Shown piece after piece: positions 36,309 to 44,411 of a stretch of DNA of 46,463 bases. A program made the translations under genes and the position numbers. Source of the DNA: Acidimicrobiia bacterium (GTDB lineage: Bacteria; Actinomycetota; Acidimicrobiia; Spongiisociales; UBA5794). The stretch's first letter is position 1, and every line of letters starts with the position of its first letter. The notes under the pieces were generated by a model. It was given only the letters and a program-made list of their open reading frames with translations, did not search any database and was not told where the DNA came from. Location of the stretch: assembly GCA_030066875.1 (NCBI GenBank), contig JASJAS010000035.1, positions 1 to 46,463 on the forward strand. Reading direction: 5' to 3'.

Positions 36309-37564
36309 GAGTCTTGCTGGTTGGGGGCGGCGGGCGAGAGCACGCGCTCGGGTGGAAGCTCGCCCAGAGCCACATCATTACCGATCTCATCGCGGTACCT
36401 GGCAACCCCGGGTTTGCCCAACTCGGTGCCTGCATACCCGGCATTGATATTCTCGATCCAAATGCGGTAGTCGATCTCGCCTTGGCGAACGCAATCGACC
36501 TCGTGGTCATCGGCCCCGAGTCGCCGCTGGCGGCAGGGGTCGTCGATGCTCTGACTGCCAGCGGCATCCGCGCCTACGGCCCAACCAAGGCCGGAGCCCA
36601 GCTCGAATCATCCAAGGCATTCGCCAAGGAGATCATGCGGCGAGCGGGGGTGCCGACCGCCAACTCGCGAACCTTCACCGACGTAGACGCGGCAATCGAA
36701 TATCTGGAGACCATTCCTGGTCCGTACGTCGTCAAGGCCGATGGCCTCGCCTACGGCAAAGGTGTGTTGGTTACCGAAGACCTGATCGCCGCCCAGGGAT
36801 GGGCCCGCCTCTGCATCGCCGGCGAGTTCGGGGAGGCCGGCTCCACGGTCGTCATCGAGGACTATCTGCCCGGTCCCGAGGTCTCAGTGTTCGCCATATG
36901 CGACGGGACCCGAGCACTCGCCATGGACACCGCCCGCGACTACAAACGCCATCGCGACGGAGGCAAAGGTCCCAACACCGGCGGTATGGGGGCCTACTCC
37001 CCGGCAACCACCGTGCTCGAGAACCTCGTCGATCGCACACTCGACGAGATCATCCAGCCGGTACTGGGCACGCTGGCCGAGGATGGGATTCAGTACCGCG
37101 GATTCCTCTATGCGGGGCTGGTCATCACCGACGAGGGACCCAAAGTTCTCGAGTTCAACTGCAGGTTGGGTGACCCTGAAACGCAGGTGCTGATGAGCCG
37201 GCTGGACGAGGACCTGCTCGAGATTCTGGCCTCGGGAGCTGAAGGGTTTCTGCCCGACGGTCCCCTGAACTGGCACGATCACGCCGCAGTCGATGTCGTC
37301 CTCACTGCGGCCGGGTATCCGGACAATGCGGAGACCGGCCGCGCCATAAGCGGCGTAAACGAGGTCAACGGCATTCCAAACGTTCACGTGTTCCACGCCA
37401 ACACCAGGCGCACCGCCGACGGCTTGGTGACCGCAGGGGGTCGCGTCCTCAACATCGTCGCCACCGGCCGCACAGTTCCGGAAGCCCGTACTCTCGCCTA
37501 CGAGGCCGCCTCCCACATCCACTTCGGCGGGATTCACTACCGCCGCGACGTCGCAGATTCATGA
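36305..37564 (+). CDS. purD: Phosphoribosylamine-glycine ligase (GARS)
   Basis: The 419-aa ATP-grasp enzyme converts phosphoribosylamine and glycine to GAR. Family features are MRVLLVGGGGREHALGWKLA, VVIGPESPLAAGVVDAL, GPYVVKADGLAYGKGVLVTE, RDGGKGPNTGGMGAYSP, and EFNCRLGDPETQVLMSRL. ATG 36305 is supported by the overlap with purA; a long in-frame extension upstream is a shadow of purA. Its stop overlaps the purB ATG. Confidence 0.97.
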   Translation: MRVLLVGGGGREHALGWKLAQSHIITDLIAVPGNPGFAQLGACIPGIDILDPNAVVDLALANAIDLVVIGPESPLAAGVVDALTASGIRAYGPTKAGAQLESSKAFAKEIMRRAGVPTANSRTFTDVDAAIEYLETIPGPYVVKADGLAYGKGVLVTEDLIAAQGWARLCIAGEFGEAGSTVVIEDYLPGPEVSVFAICDGTRALAMDTARDYKRHRDGGKGPNTGGMGAYSPATTVLENLVDRTLDEIIQPVLGTLAEDGIQYRGFLYAGLVITDEGPKVLEFNCRLGDPETQVLMSRLDEDLLEILASGAEGFLPDGPLNWHDHAAVDVVLTAAGYPDNAETGRAISGVNEVNGIPNVHVFHANTRRTADGLVTAGGRVLNIVATGRTVPEARTLAYEAASHIHFGGIHYRRDVADS

Positions 37565-38859
37565 TCCCGCGTTACTCCCTGCCGGAGATGACCCACCTAT
37601 GGAGCGAGCAGCACAAGCTCGAGGTGTGGAAGGAAGTCGAGACGCTCGTCGTCGAGGCGTGGGCCAAGGAGGGGATCGCACCGGCGGATGCTGCCGCGGG
37701 GCTGCGAGCAGCCCCCGAGGTCGATCCTGTCGTGTGGAAAGAGCGCGAGAAGATCACCAACCACGATGTGGCCGCCTTCGTTGACGTCCTCGCCGAGTCG
37801 GTAGCTTCCGGTGGCGAGTGGGTGCACTACGGACTCACCTCATCCGACATGCTCGACACTGCGCAGGGCTACATCCTCAAGGAAGCCGCATCTCTCCTGC
37901 AACGCAGGCTCGATGACCTGCTAGTGGTGATCAAGCGACGGGCAGTCGAACACCGTTCCACAGTCATGATCGGTCGTACCCATGGCATCTGGGCGGAACC
38001 AACCACGTTCGGGCTCAAGGTGGCAACCTGGGCCTTCGAAATCGACCGGGACCGGAGGCGGCTGGCGGCAGCTCGCGTCGCAGTGTCGGTCGGCAAGATC
38101 TCCGGAGCAGTCGGCACCTATGCGCACACCCCTCCCTCTATCGAGTCCTACGTCTGCGACCGGCTTGAGCTCGGTATCGAACCTGCGTCCTCACAGATCA
38201 CCCACCGAGATCGCCACGCGGAGTTCCTGGCAACCCTGGCCCTCATCGGGGCCTCACTCGAGCGTTTCGCCACGGAGATTCGTCATCTGCAGAGGTCTGA
38301 GGTAGGTGAGGCCAGAGAGTCGTTCGGCAAGGGGCAAAAGGGTTCGTCGGCGATGCCCCACAAACGGAACCCGATCGCATCGGAGAACGTGACCGGTCTG
38401 GCAAGGCTGCTGCGCTCCTATGCGTCGTCGGGCTTCGAGAATGTGGCGCTCTGGCACGAGCGAGATATCTCGCATTCTTCTGCTGAGCGGGTCGCCCTTC
38501 CGGATGCTTGCCTGGTGCTCGACTTCGCTCTCGTCCGGATGACCAAGCTGATCGATAACCTCGTCGTCGATGAGGAGCGCATGTTGCACAACCTCGAATC
38601 GACGCGCGGTCTCGTGTTCTCCCAGGCGGTTCTGCTTGCTCTGATCGAAGAACAGGGTATGGCCAGGGACGATGCATATCGGATCGTGCAACGAAACGCG
38701 ATGCGGGCCTGGGACGAAGGTCTTCCGCTGCGTGACCTGCTTGCCGCGGACCCCGACATCAACCTGAGTACCGCGCAGCTCGATCGCTGTTTCAGCGCCG
38801 AGCACTTCCTACGCAATGGCGGAGTCGTCTTCGACCGCCTCGAGGAACTGACCGGCTAG
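37561..38859 (+). CDS. purB: Adenylosuccinate lyase
   Basis: The 432-aa lyase acts twice in purine synthesis, on SAICAR and on adenylosuccinate. Signatures are REKITNHDVAAFVDVLAESV, HYGLTSSDMLDTAQGYIL, GRTHGIWAEPTTFGLKVA and SSAMPHKRNPIASENVTGLA (the fumarase/ASL signature). It closes a three-gene coupled set purA-purD-purB. Confidence 0.97.
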   Translation: MIPRYSLPEMTHLWSEQHKLEVWKEVETLVVEAWAKEGIAPADAAAGLRAAPEVDPVVWKEREKITNHDVAAFVDVLAESVASGGEWVHYGLTSSDMLDTAQGYILKEAASLLQRRLDDLLVVIKRRAVEHRSTVMIGRTHGIWAEPTTFGLKVATWAFEIDRDRRRLAAARVAVSVGKISGAVGTYAHTPPSIESYVCDRLELGIEPASSQITHRDRHAEFLATLALIGASLERFATEIRHLQRSEVGEARESFGKGQKGSSAMPHKRNPIASENVTGLARLLRSYASSGFENVALWHERDISHSSAERVALPDACLVLDFALVRMTKLIDNLVVDEERMLHNLESTRGLVFSQAVLLALIEEQGMARDDAYRIVQRNAMRAWDEGLPLRDLLAADPDINLSTAQLDRCFSAEHFLRNGGVVFDRLEELTG

Positions 38860-38863
38860 CGGT

Positions 38864-38884
38864 GTGCCGGCCGGCCTCCGGCGC
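38864..38884 (+). terminator. GC-rich hairpin after purB
   Basis: GTGCCGG-CCGGCCT-CCGGCGC forms a 7-bp stem with one G-T pair, just past the purB stop. Bases CGGCCGG also allow other folds. No T-run follows. Likely end of the pur operon. Confidence 0.45.
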
Positions 38885-38920
38885 GCAGCGTTTCGACCGA
38901 GCGCCGGGGACCACTCGGAA

Positions 38921-39754
38921 CTAGGCGCTACCCCCCTCGATGGCCGCCACGACGTCCACTGCTTCGGCACCGCATATCGGCTCGAGGTGAAACTCCTGTC
39001 CTTCGAGAGCTGAGGCCACATCCTCCTGCAGCGTTCCGGCAGCGATCAAGCGGTGGAGGTCGTCGCCCGGGCAGGTGGTGCTGGCGTAGTCGCGATGACC
39101 GGCGATTGCGGCAGGATCGATGGCGAACTCGACCGTGCCCCAAGCCAGCACGCGCAACAAGGCTTCGTATTGCGCTGCAGGCAGCTGTTGCCGATCGAAG
39201 TTGCCTTCGCAGCAGATGAGCAGATGTCCTGTCGGGTCGTAGTCGGTTGCGGTGTCCCCCACAGCTGAGACCGGCCTGCCCTCGTAGACGTTTCCTTCGG
39301 CGTCGATGAGGAAGTGATAGGCGATGTCCGCCCAGCCCAGGCTCTGGTGGTAGGCCTGATGCTGGCGAGCCCGGGCCGGGGCCCGTCGATTGGACTCGAG
39401 TTCGACGGCGGTGTGATGAACGGTGATTCGGCTGATGGAGTGGGTGGTGAAGTCCCCTGCGGGCCGCTGCGATCCCCACGCGTCCTTGCAGATCACCGGA
39501 ATGGCCACGAGCGGCGACAACGTGGTAGTTGGGGGTGGTGGTTCGGTTGATGTGGTTGCGACCGGCACCTCCGTGGTGGCGAGCTGGGGGCTCGCTAGCG
39601 TCGTGGTTGTCGATGACGTCGAGGACGACGGCGCACCACTAGTCACAGCGGGCTCAGACCCTGTCGACCAAGCGCCACACCCGGAGATCAATCCGCCGAC
39701 GGCGACACCGCCGACTATCAAGAAGCGCCTTCTGCTGATTGGATCACCGGCCAC
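38921..39754 (-). CDS. Tat-exported lipoprotein N-acetylmuramoyl-L-alanine amidase (PGRP domain)
   Basis: The ~277-aa product has a Tat signal (SRRRFLIVGGVAVGGLISGC) that ends in a lipobox, then a Ser/Thr/Pro linker (~30-85) and an amidase_2/PGRP domain. Zinc ligands are visible: His in ITVHHTAVE, His in AIAGHRDYAS and Cys in TTCPGDDL. Also typical are GWADIAYHFLIDAEGNVYEG and GHLLICCEGNFDRQQ. It should cleave the peptide stem from muramic acid in the wall. GTG 39754 is chosen because AGGAG precedes it by 4 nt and overlaps the upstream stop; an earlier ATG 39817 would overlap the previous gene by 56 nt. Confidence 0.9.
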   Translation of the reverse strand: MAGDPISRRRFLIVGGVAVGGLISGCGAWSTGSEPAVTSGAPSSSTSSTTTTLASPQLATTEVPVATTSTEPPPPTTTLSPLVAIPVICKDAWGSQRPAGDFTTHSISRITVHHTAVELESNRRAPARARQHQAYHQSLGWADIAYHFLIDAEGNVYEGRPVSAVGDTATDYDPTGHLLICCEGNFDRQQLPAAQYEALLRVLAWGTVEFAIDPAAIAGHRDYASTTCPGDDLHRLIAAGTLQEDVASALEGQEFHLEPICGAEAVDVVAAIEGGSA

Positions 39755-39761
39755 CGGGCTC

Positions 39762-41690
39762 CTAGGAAGACTCGATGGCACCCATCGTAGGAGCCACCAG
39801 CGATCGTGCTTGCCCAAGGAAGTCCTGGATCACACCGGCCACAGGTTCGGCTGCCCCCAATGCCGGGCTTCCCGCCGCGGGGCGATAGCGTGCCACCGCG
39901 TCTGCGATATCGCTGAGCCCGCCCACGGTGGGGGTTGCGATGACGCTGTCCAACTCGGCGGGAGCGGCGACCACATCACCAGGTTGGGGGAATGTTGGAA
40001 TCCCGGGCGTTGCACTCCCCGAGTTGTGGAACAGACCGGCCCACAACTGCGGTCCGAATTCAATGGTGGCCGTAGCTCCATCGTTTCTCGCGTACTGGGG
40101 GTCACCGCCGGTTCCGACAATGAGGTTGCTGCTGATATGAACATCGTCATTGCCGCTCGATCCCCCCATGGCGTTGTTGCCGTTCTGCAGGCGGAAGACG
40201 GCGAAGTTGCTCTGCGTCACGATCGTGTTGTTGTAAACCTGGGCCCTGTTGACCCCTCTGATCTCGACAGCCGAATCGTCGAAGTCGGCGATGAGGTTGT
40301 TACGGGCTACCTGGTCGACACCCTCCCAGTTCGAGTGTGCAGGGTTCCAGAATGCGGCGCCTGTGTTGCCGCCCAGCTGGAGCGCAGCGTTGCCCCGGAT
40401 TCCGCGGATGAGGTTGCCCTCTATCAGGATGTCGGATGAGCCACCCTTGAAGAAGATGCCGTGGCTGCCTTGGGCGTTGTCATGAATGTCGTTACCAATC
40501 ACAACTGCACCCGAGACACCGACGCCATCGATCACTGCGTTGTTGATCGCTTCACTGACGTCGTTCCCCTCGAGACAGATGGTCCCTACACCGGCGTTTG
40601 CGTTGTTGTTGCGGTTGATCTTGATGGCCGCCCCCGGTCCCCAGGCCAGATCGTGAATGACCGAATCGCCAACATAGACATGGTGAACATCACTGGATCC
40701 CGGTGCGATGTGAAGGTTGTTCCCACCGCCGTTGCGAATGTCGACGCCGGTCAACGATACGTACGAACCGCTGATGCGGAACTCACCACCGCCGTCCAGA
40801 TCGATCACCGGGTTGGTCTCGGCGGCCGCCCTGATCTGAATCCATGCGTTGGGGATACCCGATCGGGTAATCACCAGGTTGCCGTTGGGTCGATGAGTAC
40901 CTGCCTGCAACACGATGTGATCACCGGGGCTGGCATCCGCAAAGGCTTCTGCAAGCGTCGGGCTTTGCCCGGGAGTGACGACGATCAGCCGGTTCGGTGC
41001 GGCGCTCGTGTCCGGCCGCACGCAGGTGTCTGCGGTAGAAGGGGGAACCAGGGGCGACAAGCCGAGGGCACGTCCCAAGAACGAGGCCATCTGGTCACGA
41101 CGTACCGGGTCGGTTGGACAGAACAGCGTGTTGGCCGGAGGGTTGCAGCCCAAGGTGACGCCTGCCTGGCGCAGCCGATCGATATCGGCCTCGAAGATCG
41201 ATCCGTCGTCATCGGTGAACCAGTCTCCCTTTCCCGGATCGGCGTAGTCAAACGCCCGCACCAGGAAGGCTGCCATCTGCGCCCTGGTAACCGGGCCGCC
41301 GGGACAGAAGCGATCGTTCGCCGGAGGATTGCAGCCGCGGGTAATCCCGGACGCGGCCAGGGCGTTGATATCGGCCTCGAAGGTCGACCCGTTGTCATCG
41401 GTGAAGTAGTCCGTGACGGATGAAGGAAGGTGGAGCGCTCTCGCCACAAATGCGGCCATTTGACCTCGAGTAACCGCAGTTGCCGGACAGTACCGGTCGT
41501 TGACGGGCGGGTTACATCCGCGAGTAATCCCTTCCTCCCGAATGGCTTCGATGTATCCCTCGTGCACGTTGCCGTCATCGTCGATGAATGAGCCGCCGGG
41601 GAGAAGCTGAGCCGCAGCCGCGACTACACCGAAAAGCGAGAAGAATGCGACGGCAATGAGGCGAGCCGGATGTGATTTCGAGTGAGCCAT
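39762..41690 (-). CDS. Secreted protein with three cysteine-containing SLH-like repeats and a beta-helix domain
   Basis: The 642-aa exoprotein has a signal peptide (MAHSKSHPARLIAVAFFSLF, cleaved near VAAAAQ). Three SLH-like repeats of ~57 aa follow (residues ~33-210), each with FTDD/FIDD, a GIT-GCNPP segment, CP, and VTRGQMAAF-type ending; each repeat carries a cysteine pair. Residues ~230-600 form a right-handed parallel beta-helix (SGSYVSLTGVDIRNGGGNNL; IEGNLIRGIRGNAALQLGG; QVYNNTIVTQSNFAVFRLQN), the fold of pectate lyases and other surface polysaccharide proteins. No catalytic set was identified. SLH-like repeats suggest wall attachment. ATG 41690 begins the signal; a 41801 start adds no credible sequence. 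Confidence 0.88.
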   Translation of the reverse strand: MAHSKSHPARLIAVAFFSLFGVVAAAAQLLPGGSFIDDDGNVHEGYIEAIREEGITRGCNPPVNDRYCPATAVTRGQMAAFVARALHLPSSVTDYFTDDNGSTFEADINALAASGITRGCNPPANDRFCPGGPVTRAQMAAFLVRAFDYADPGKGDWFTDDDGSIFEADIDRLRQAGVTLGCNPPANTLFCPTDPVRRDQMASFLGRALGLSPLVPPSTADTCVRPDTSAAPNRLIVVTPGQSPTLAEAFADASPGDHIVLQAGTHRPNGNLVITRSGIPNAWIQIRAAAETNPVIDLDGGGEFRISGSYVSLTGVDIRNGGGNNLHIAPGSSDVHHVYVGDSVIHDLAWGPGAAIKINRNNNANAGVGTICLEGNDVSEAINNAVIDGVGVSGAVVIGNDIHDNAQGSHGIFFKGGSSDILIEGNLIRGIRGNAALQLGGNTGAAFWNPAHSNWEGVDQVARNNLIADFDDSAVEIRGVNRAQVYNNTIVTQSNFAVFRLQNGNNAMGGSSGNDDVHISSNLIVGTGGDPQYARNDGATATIEFGPQLWAGLFHNSGSATPGIPTFPQPGDVVAAPAELDSVIATPTVGGLSDIADAVARYRPAAGSPALGAAEPVAGVIQDFLGQARSLVAPTMGAIESS

Positions 41691-41730
41691 CTCGCCAGTA
41701 TCGCAACCACGGGGGCCTAACCGGGCTGGC

Positions 41731-42147
41731 TCAATCCCGGTTGCGGACGTGTTCCGCCGTCTGGGCGAGCCGTACCTCGAGATAGCCGCGGAGCGGATCA
41801 CGGACGGCTACATCGTCGAGCGCTTCCCGCATGCAACGCATCCACTCCCGTGCCTCTTCCGCACCGATCGGATAGGGAGCGTGCCGCATGCGGAGCCGGG
41901 GGTGGCCCTTGCGTTGCGTGTACAGCTGGGGCCCGCCCATCCAGCCGCTGAGGAACTCGAACAGATTGCGACGGGAGTTGGAATCGTCGGCCGGGAGCAT
42001 CGCCCGCAGCACAGGTGCCTCGGCATCGATTCTGTCGTAGAACCGATCGACGAGGCGCCGCAGCACACTCTCACCACCGAGTTCGGCGTATGGATTTGGT
42101 TCATCTCCCCAAGGGTGACGACCGGCCGGTTGCGGATCGGGCAACAT
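41731..42147 (-). CDS. glbO: Group II truncated haemoglobin (GlbO type)
   Basis: The 138-aa protein matches trHbO: YAELGGESVLRRLVDRFYDR, FEFLSGWMGGPQLYTQRKGH, PRLRMRHAPYPIGAEEAREW with the proximal His in RHAPYPI and the group II Trp in EAREWMRCM. It binds oxygen or other ligands and is common in actinobacteria. It lies 6 nt after the TPR gene and 40 nt before the SLH-like gene on the same strand. Confidence 0.93.
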   Translation of the reverse strand: MLPDPQPAGRHPWGDEPNPYAELGGESVLRRLVDRFYDRIDAEAPVLRAMLPADDSNSRRNLFEFLSGWMGGPQLYTQRKGHPRLRMRHAPYPIGAEEAREWMRCMREALDDVAVRDPLRGYLEVRLAQTAEHVRNRD

Positions 42148-42153
42148 AGAGTC

Positions 42154-42615
42154 TTACCGATCGAGTTCGGCAAGGTCGGCTGCAAGCAGCTCGCGTGCCG
42201 AAGCGTCCACCACTTGCTCGACCAGCTCGGTAGCGGAGGCGAGGTGCTGCCGAGCGTCGTCGCGATTGCCGGCGAGTTCGGCGGCGCGCGCTAGGGCCTC
42301 ATGACCGTAGCCAAGGTAGAACGGACCCAGATCAGCTTTGGCTGCTACCTCGAGAGCGCGCCGCCCGTACTCTTCAGCAAGATCCGGGTTGCCGAGGACG
42401 GCGGCCACTCGCGAGATCTGCCAGTCGCTCACCGAGAAGTTCTTCGGCTCACCAACTTGACACCAGTGATACCGGGACGCGAACGCGGCCGTCAGCATCT
42501 CGGCGTCTTCGCCGTCGGTCCGGTTGTCTTTGTCGAGCAGCTCCCAGGTGCGATTGAACAGCTCGATTGCCAACTGGCGGTGAGTTGCCGCCTCGAGGGC
42601 AATCTCATCGGTCAT
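42154..42615 (-). CDS. TPR-like helical repeat protein
   Basis: The ~153-aa protein is alpha-helical, with TPR-like stretches (WQISRVAAVLGNPDLAEEYG, YLGYGHEALARAAELAGNRD, ARQHLASATELVEQV). It has no signal peptide. ATG 42615 (MTDEIALEAATHRQLA) is preferred because GGGAGA lies 5 nt upstream; 42636 is an alternative. Function is unknown. It is first in the run with the globin. Confidence 0.7.
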   Translation of the reverse strand: MTDEIALEAATHRQLAIELFNRTWELLDKDNRTDGEDAEMLTAAFASRYHWCQVGEPKNFSVSDWQISRVAAVLGNPDLAEEYGRRALEVAAKADLGPFYLGYGHEALARAAELAGNRDDARQHLASATELVEQVVDASARELLAADLAELDR

Positions 42616-42723
42616 GGCCATCTCCCATGTAGTCACCCCAAAATCTACAGGATGGTGGGTGCGGTTACCGGCGTCAGCGAGGCTTCGGGATTACCCAGAG
42701 GCATCAAGTAGGTTGTATCAGTC

Positions 42724-43563
42724 ATGAGCGATGCCAGAACCATGCCCGTTTGCTACCGGCACCCCGACCGGCCGACTTACCTCGCTTGTAGCGAGTGCGG
42801 CCGACACATCTGTCCGGAATGCTCTCACGATGCGCCCGTCGGTCAGAAGTGCCCGGAATGTGTACGCGCCGCGGGCCGTCAGCGGATTGTCAACGCGAGG
42901 AGTGTTACGGCAGGACCGTCGTTTCAGACCAGTCCCGTCGTATTCTCGTTGATCGCTGTCAACGTCGCCATCTACCTAGCGGGTCTGCTGTCCCCGAGCC
43001 TCGAGCTGGAGATGCTGCAGAACTACGCGGCGTGGACCCCGGCCATTGAGGCCGGAGAGTGGTGGCGAGGCCTCAGTGCCGCCTTCCTGCATGGCGGCAC
43101 CATGCACATCCTCTTCAACATGTACTTCCTCTACATATTCGGGCCCCGCCTGGAGCGCCAGGTCGGGTCGGTGGCCTTCTCCGGCATCTATTTGGCCAGT
43201 GCCGCCGGCGGCAGCTTGGCGACCTACCTATTCGGCCCGGCGAACGCCTTGAGCGTTGGAGCCTCCGGAGCCCTCTTCGGTCTATTCGGCGCCTGGCTGT
43301 ATGCGGCATACCGGCAGCGGGGTTCGGCGGCCGGCAGCGCCATGTTCAACCAACTGGGTGCCATCCTGCTGATCAACATGGCGCTCCCTTTGTTCATCCC
43401 GAGGATCGACTGGAGAGCTCACCTCGGAGGCTTGATAACCGGGATCGTTGTGGCATTCCTCTGGGAACAGATCGCCGCCGGGAGTCGGAACGCCCGCCTG
43501 ATCCGGGCAGTAGTTGCGTTCGCAGCTCTCATCGGTCTCCTTGCCTCGCTGGCGATCCTGTAG
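42724..43563 (+). CDS. Rhomboid intramembrane serine protease with N-terminal zinc-binding domain
   Basis: The 279-aa protein starts with a ~45-residue Cys/His-rich domain (YRHPDRPTYLACSECGRHIC, PECSHDAPVGQKCPECVRAA), a zinc ribbon/B-box-like module. The rest is a six-helix rhomboid: SAAFLHGGTMHILFNMYFLY, the catalytic serine in VGASGALFGLFGAWL, and the catalytic His in WRAHLGGLITGIVVAFL. It cleaves membrane proteins within the bilayer. ATG 42724. Confidence 0.95.
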   Translation: MSDARTMPVCYRHPDRPTYLACSECGRHICPECSHDAPVGQKCPECVRAAGRQRIVNARSVTAGPSFQTSPVVFSLIAVNVAIYLAGLLSPSLELEMLQNYAAWTPAIEAGEWWRGLSAAFLHGGTMHILFNMYFLYIFGPRLERQVGSVAFSGIYLASAAGGSLATYLFGPANALSVGASGALFGLFGAWLYAAYRQRGSAAGSAMFNQLGAILLINMALPLFIPRIDWRAHLGGLITGIVVAFLWEQIAAGSRNARLIRAVVAFAALIGLLASLAIL

Positions 43564-43705
43564 TTCGGAGCTGCCTTCTAGCCTCTTCCGGGTCAGTGCC
43601 TGACTAGTCAACTCGCGTATCAGCACGGTGATCTTTAAATACTCCCGATGCCTGCCGATAGGCAGAGTGAGTGGACCCTGAATCCACCGGAAGAAGGCAC
43701 AGTTG

Positions 43706-44359
43706 ATGGACCGCGAGGCCAATCCTCTCGAAGAGATCGAGGACGCTGACCAGGCGGCGGCCGCGATGCGCGCCGAGGCCGCAGAGCAGCTTCAATACGC
43801 GCGCGACCTCGCCAAGCGGGTACGAGCCGAAGCCCTCCACGAACTCGAGGACGCCCGCGAGCGGGTTGCACGAATCGCCGCTCGCGAGGAGGAAATGGCC
43901 GAACGGTGGGCGCAACTCCTCGAGGCCGAGAACGCCCTTGCCGTGTCAAAGGGAGAAGTCGCTGCCGGACCCCCCAGCCTCATCGCTGAGGCCACCGCCG
44001 AAGCTCAACAGATCGTCGCTCGGGCAAACGAAGAGGCTCGACGCATCCGCGAACAGGCCATGCATCTCCTTGCAGTTGCCGAAGGCGAGAAAGCGGAGTC
44101 GCACGAGATCGCCCAGTCCGAAACCGAGAAGGCGGCCGAAGAGGCCGAACGGCTGCGCCGGGAAGCCGAGGCAGAGGCACAGCGGGTTCGCGAAGAGGCC
44201 GAAGCGGCGGCTGCAGCCGGGAGCGAGGACGCCGGCATCTACTCGAAGCGGCGGGGACGCAAGCTGCCGCGGATCGGCGAAAGCGCGTCACACCTCCTCG
44301 CCGAGATGTCGGATCTCAGGGCCAAGTCGGCCGACGAAGAAACCCGCCAGGTCGTCTGA
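43706..44359 (+). CDS. Coiled-coil protein, DivIVA-like in character
   Basis: The ~217-aa protein is nearly all Ala/Glu/Arg helices (DLAKRVRAEALHELEDARER, ATAEAQQIVARANEEARRIR, EKAAEEAERLRREAEAEAQR), ending in a basic SKRRGRKLPRI patch and LLAEMSDLRAKSADEETRQV. It has no signal or membrane segment. It resembles DivIVA/Wag31-type or ATP-synthase-b-like coils in composition only. ATG 43706, next to TTG 43703. The role is unknown; a scaffold is a guess. Confidence 0.75.
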   Translation: MDREANPLEEIEDADQAAAAMRAEAAEQLQYARDLAKRVRAEALHELEDARERVARIAAREEEMAERWAQLLEAENALAVSKGEVAAGPPSLIAEATAEAQQIVARANEEARRIREQAMHLLAVAEGEKAESHEIAQSETEKAAEEAERLRREAEAEAQRVREEAEAAAAAGSEDAGIYSKRRGRKLPRIGESASHLLAEMSDLRAKSADEETRQVV

Positions 44360-44411
44360 TCCGATGGGCTGCGGCCCAGTGGATTGAAGCATCGACTGCA
44401 TGTGAGTCGAC

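Noticed and set aside
39423-40439. Plus-strand frame opposite the amidase and SLH-like genes
   Set aside because: Antisense shadow of high-GC genes with clear domains.
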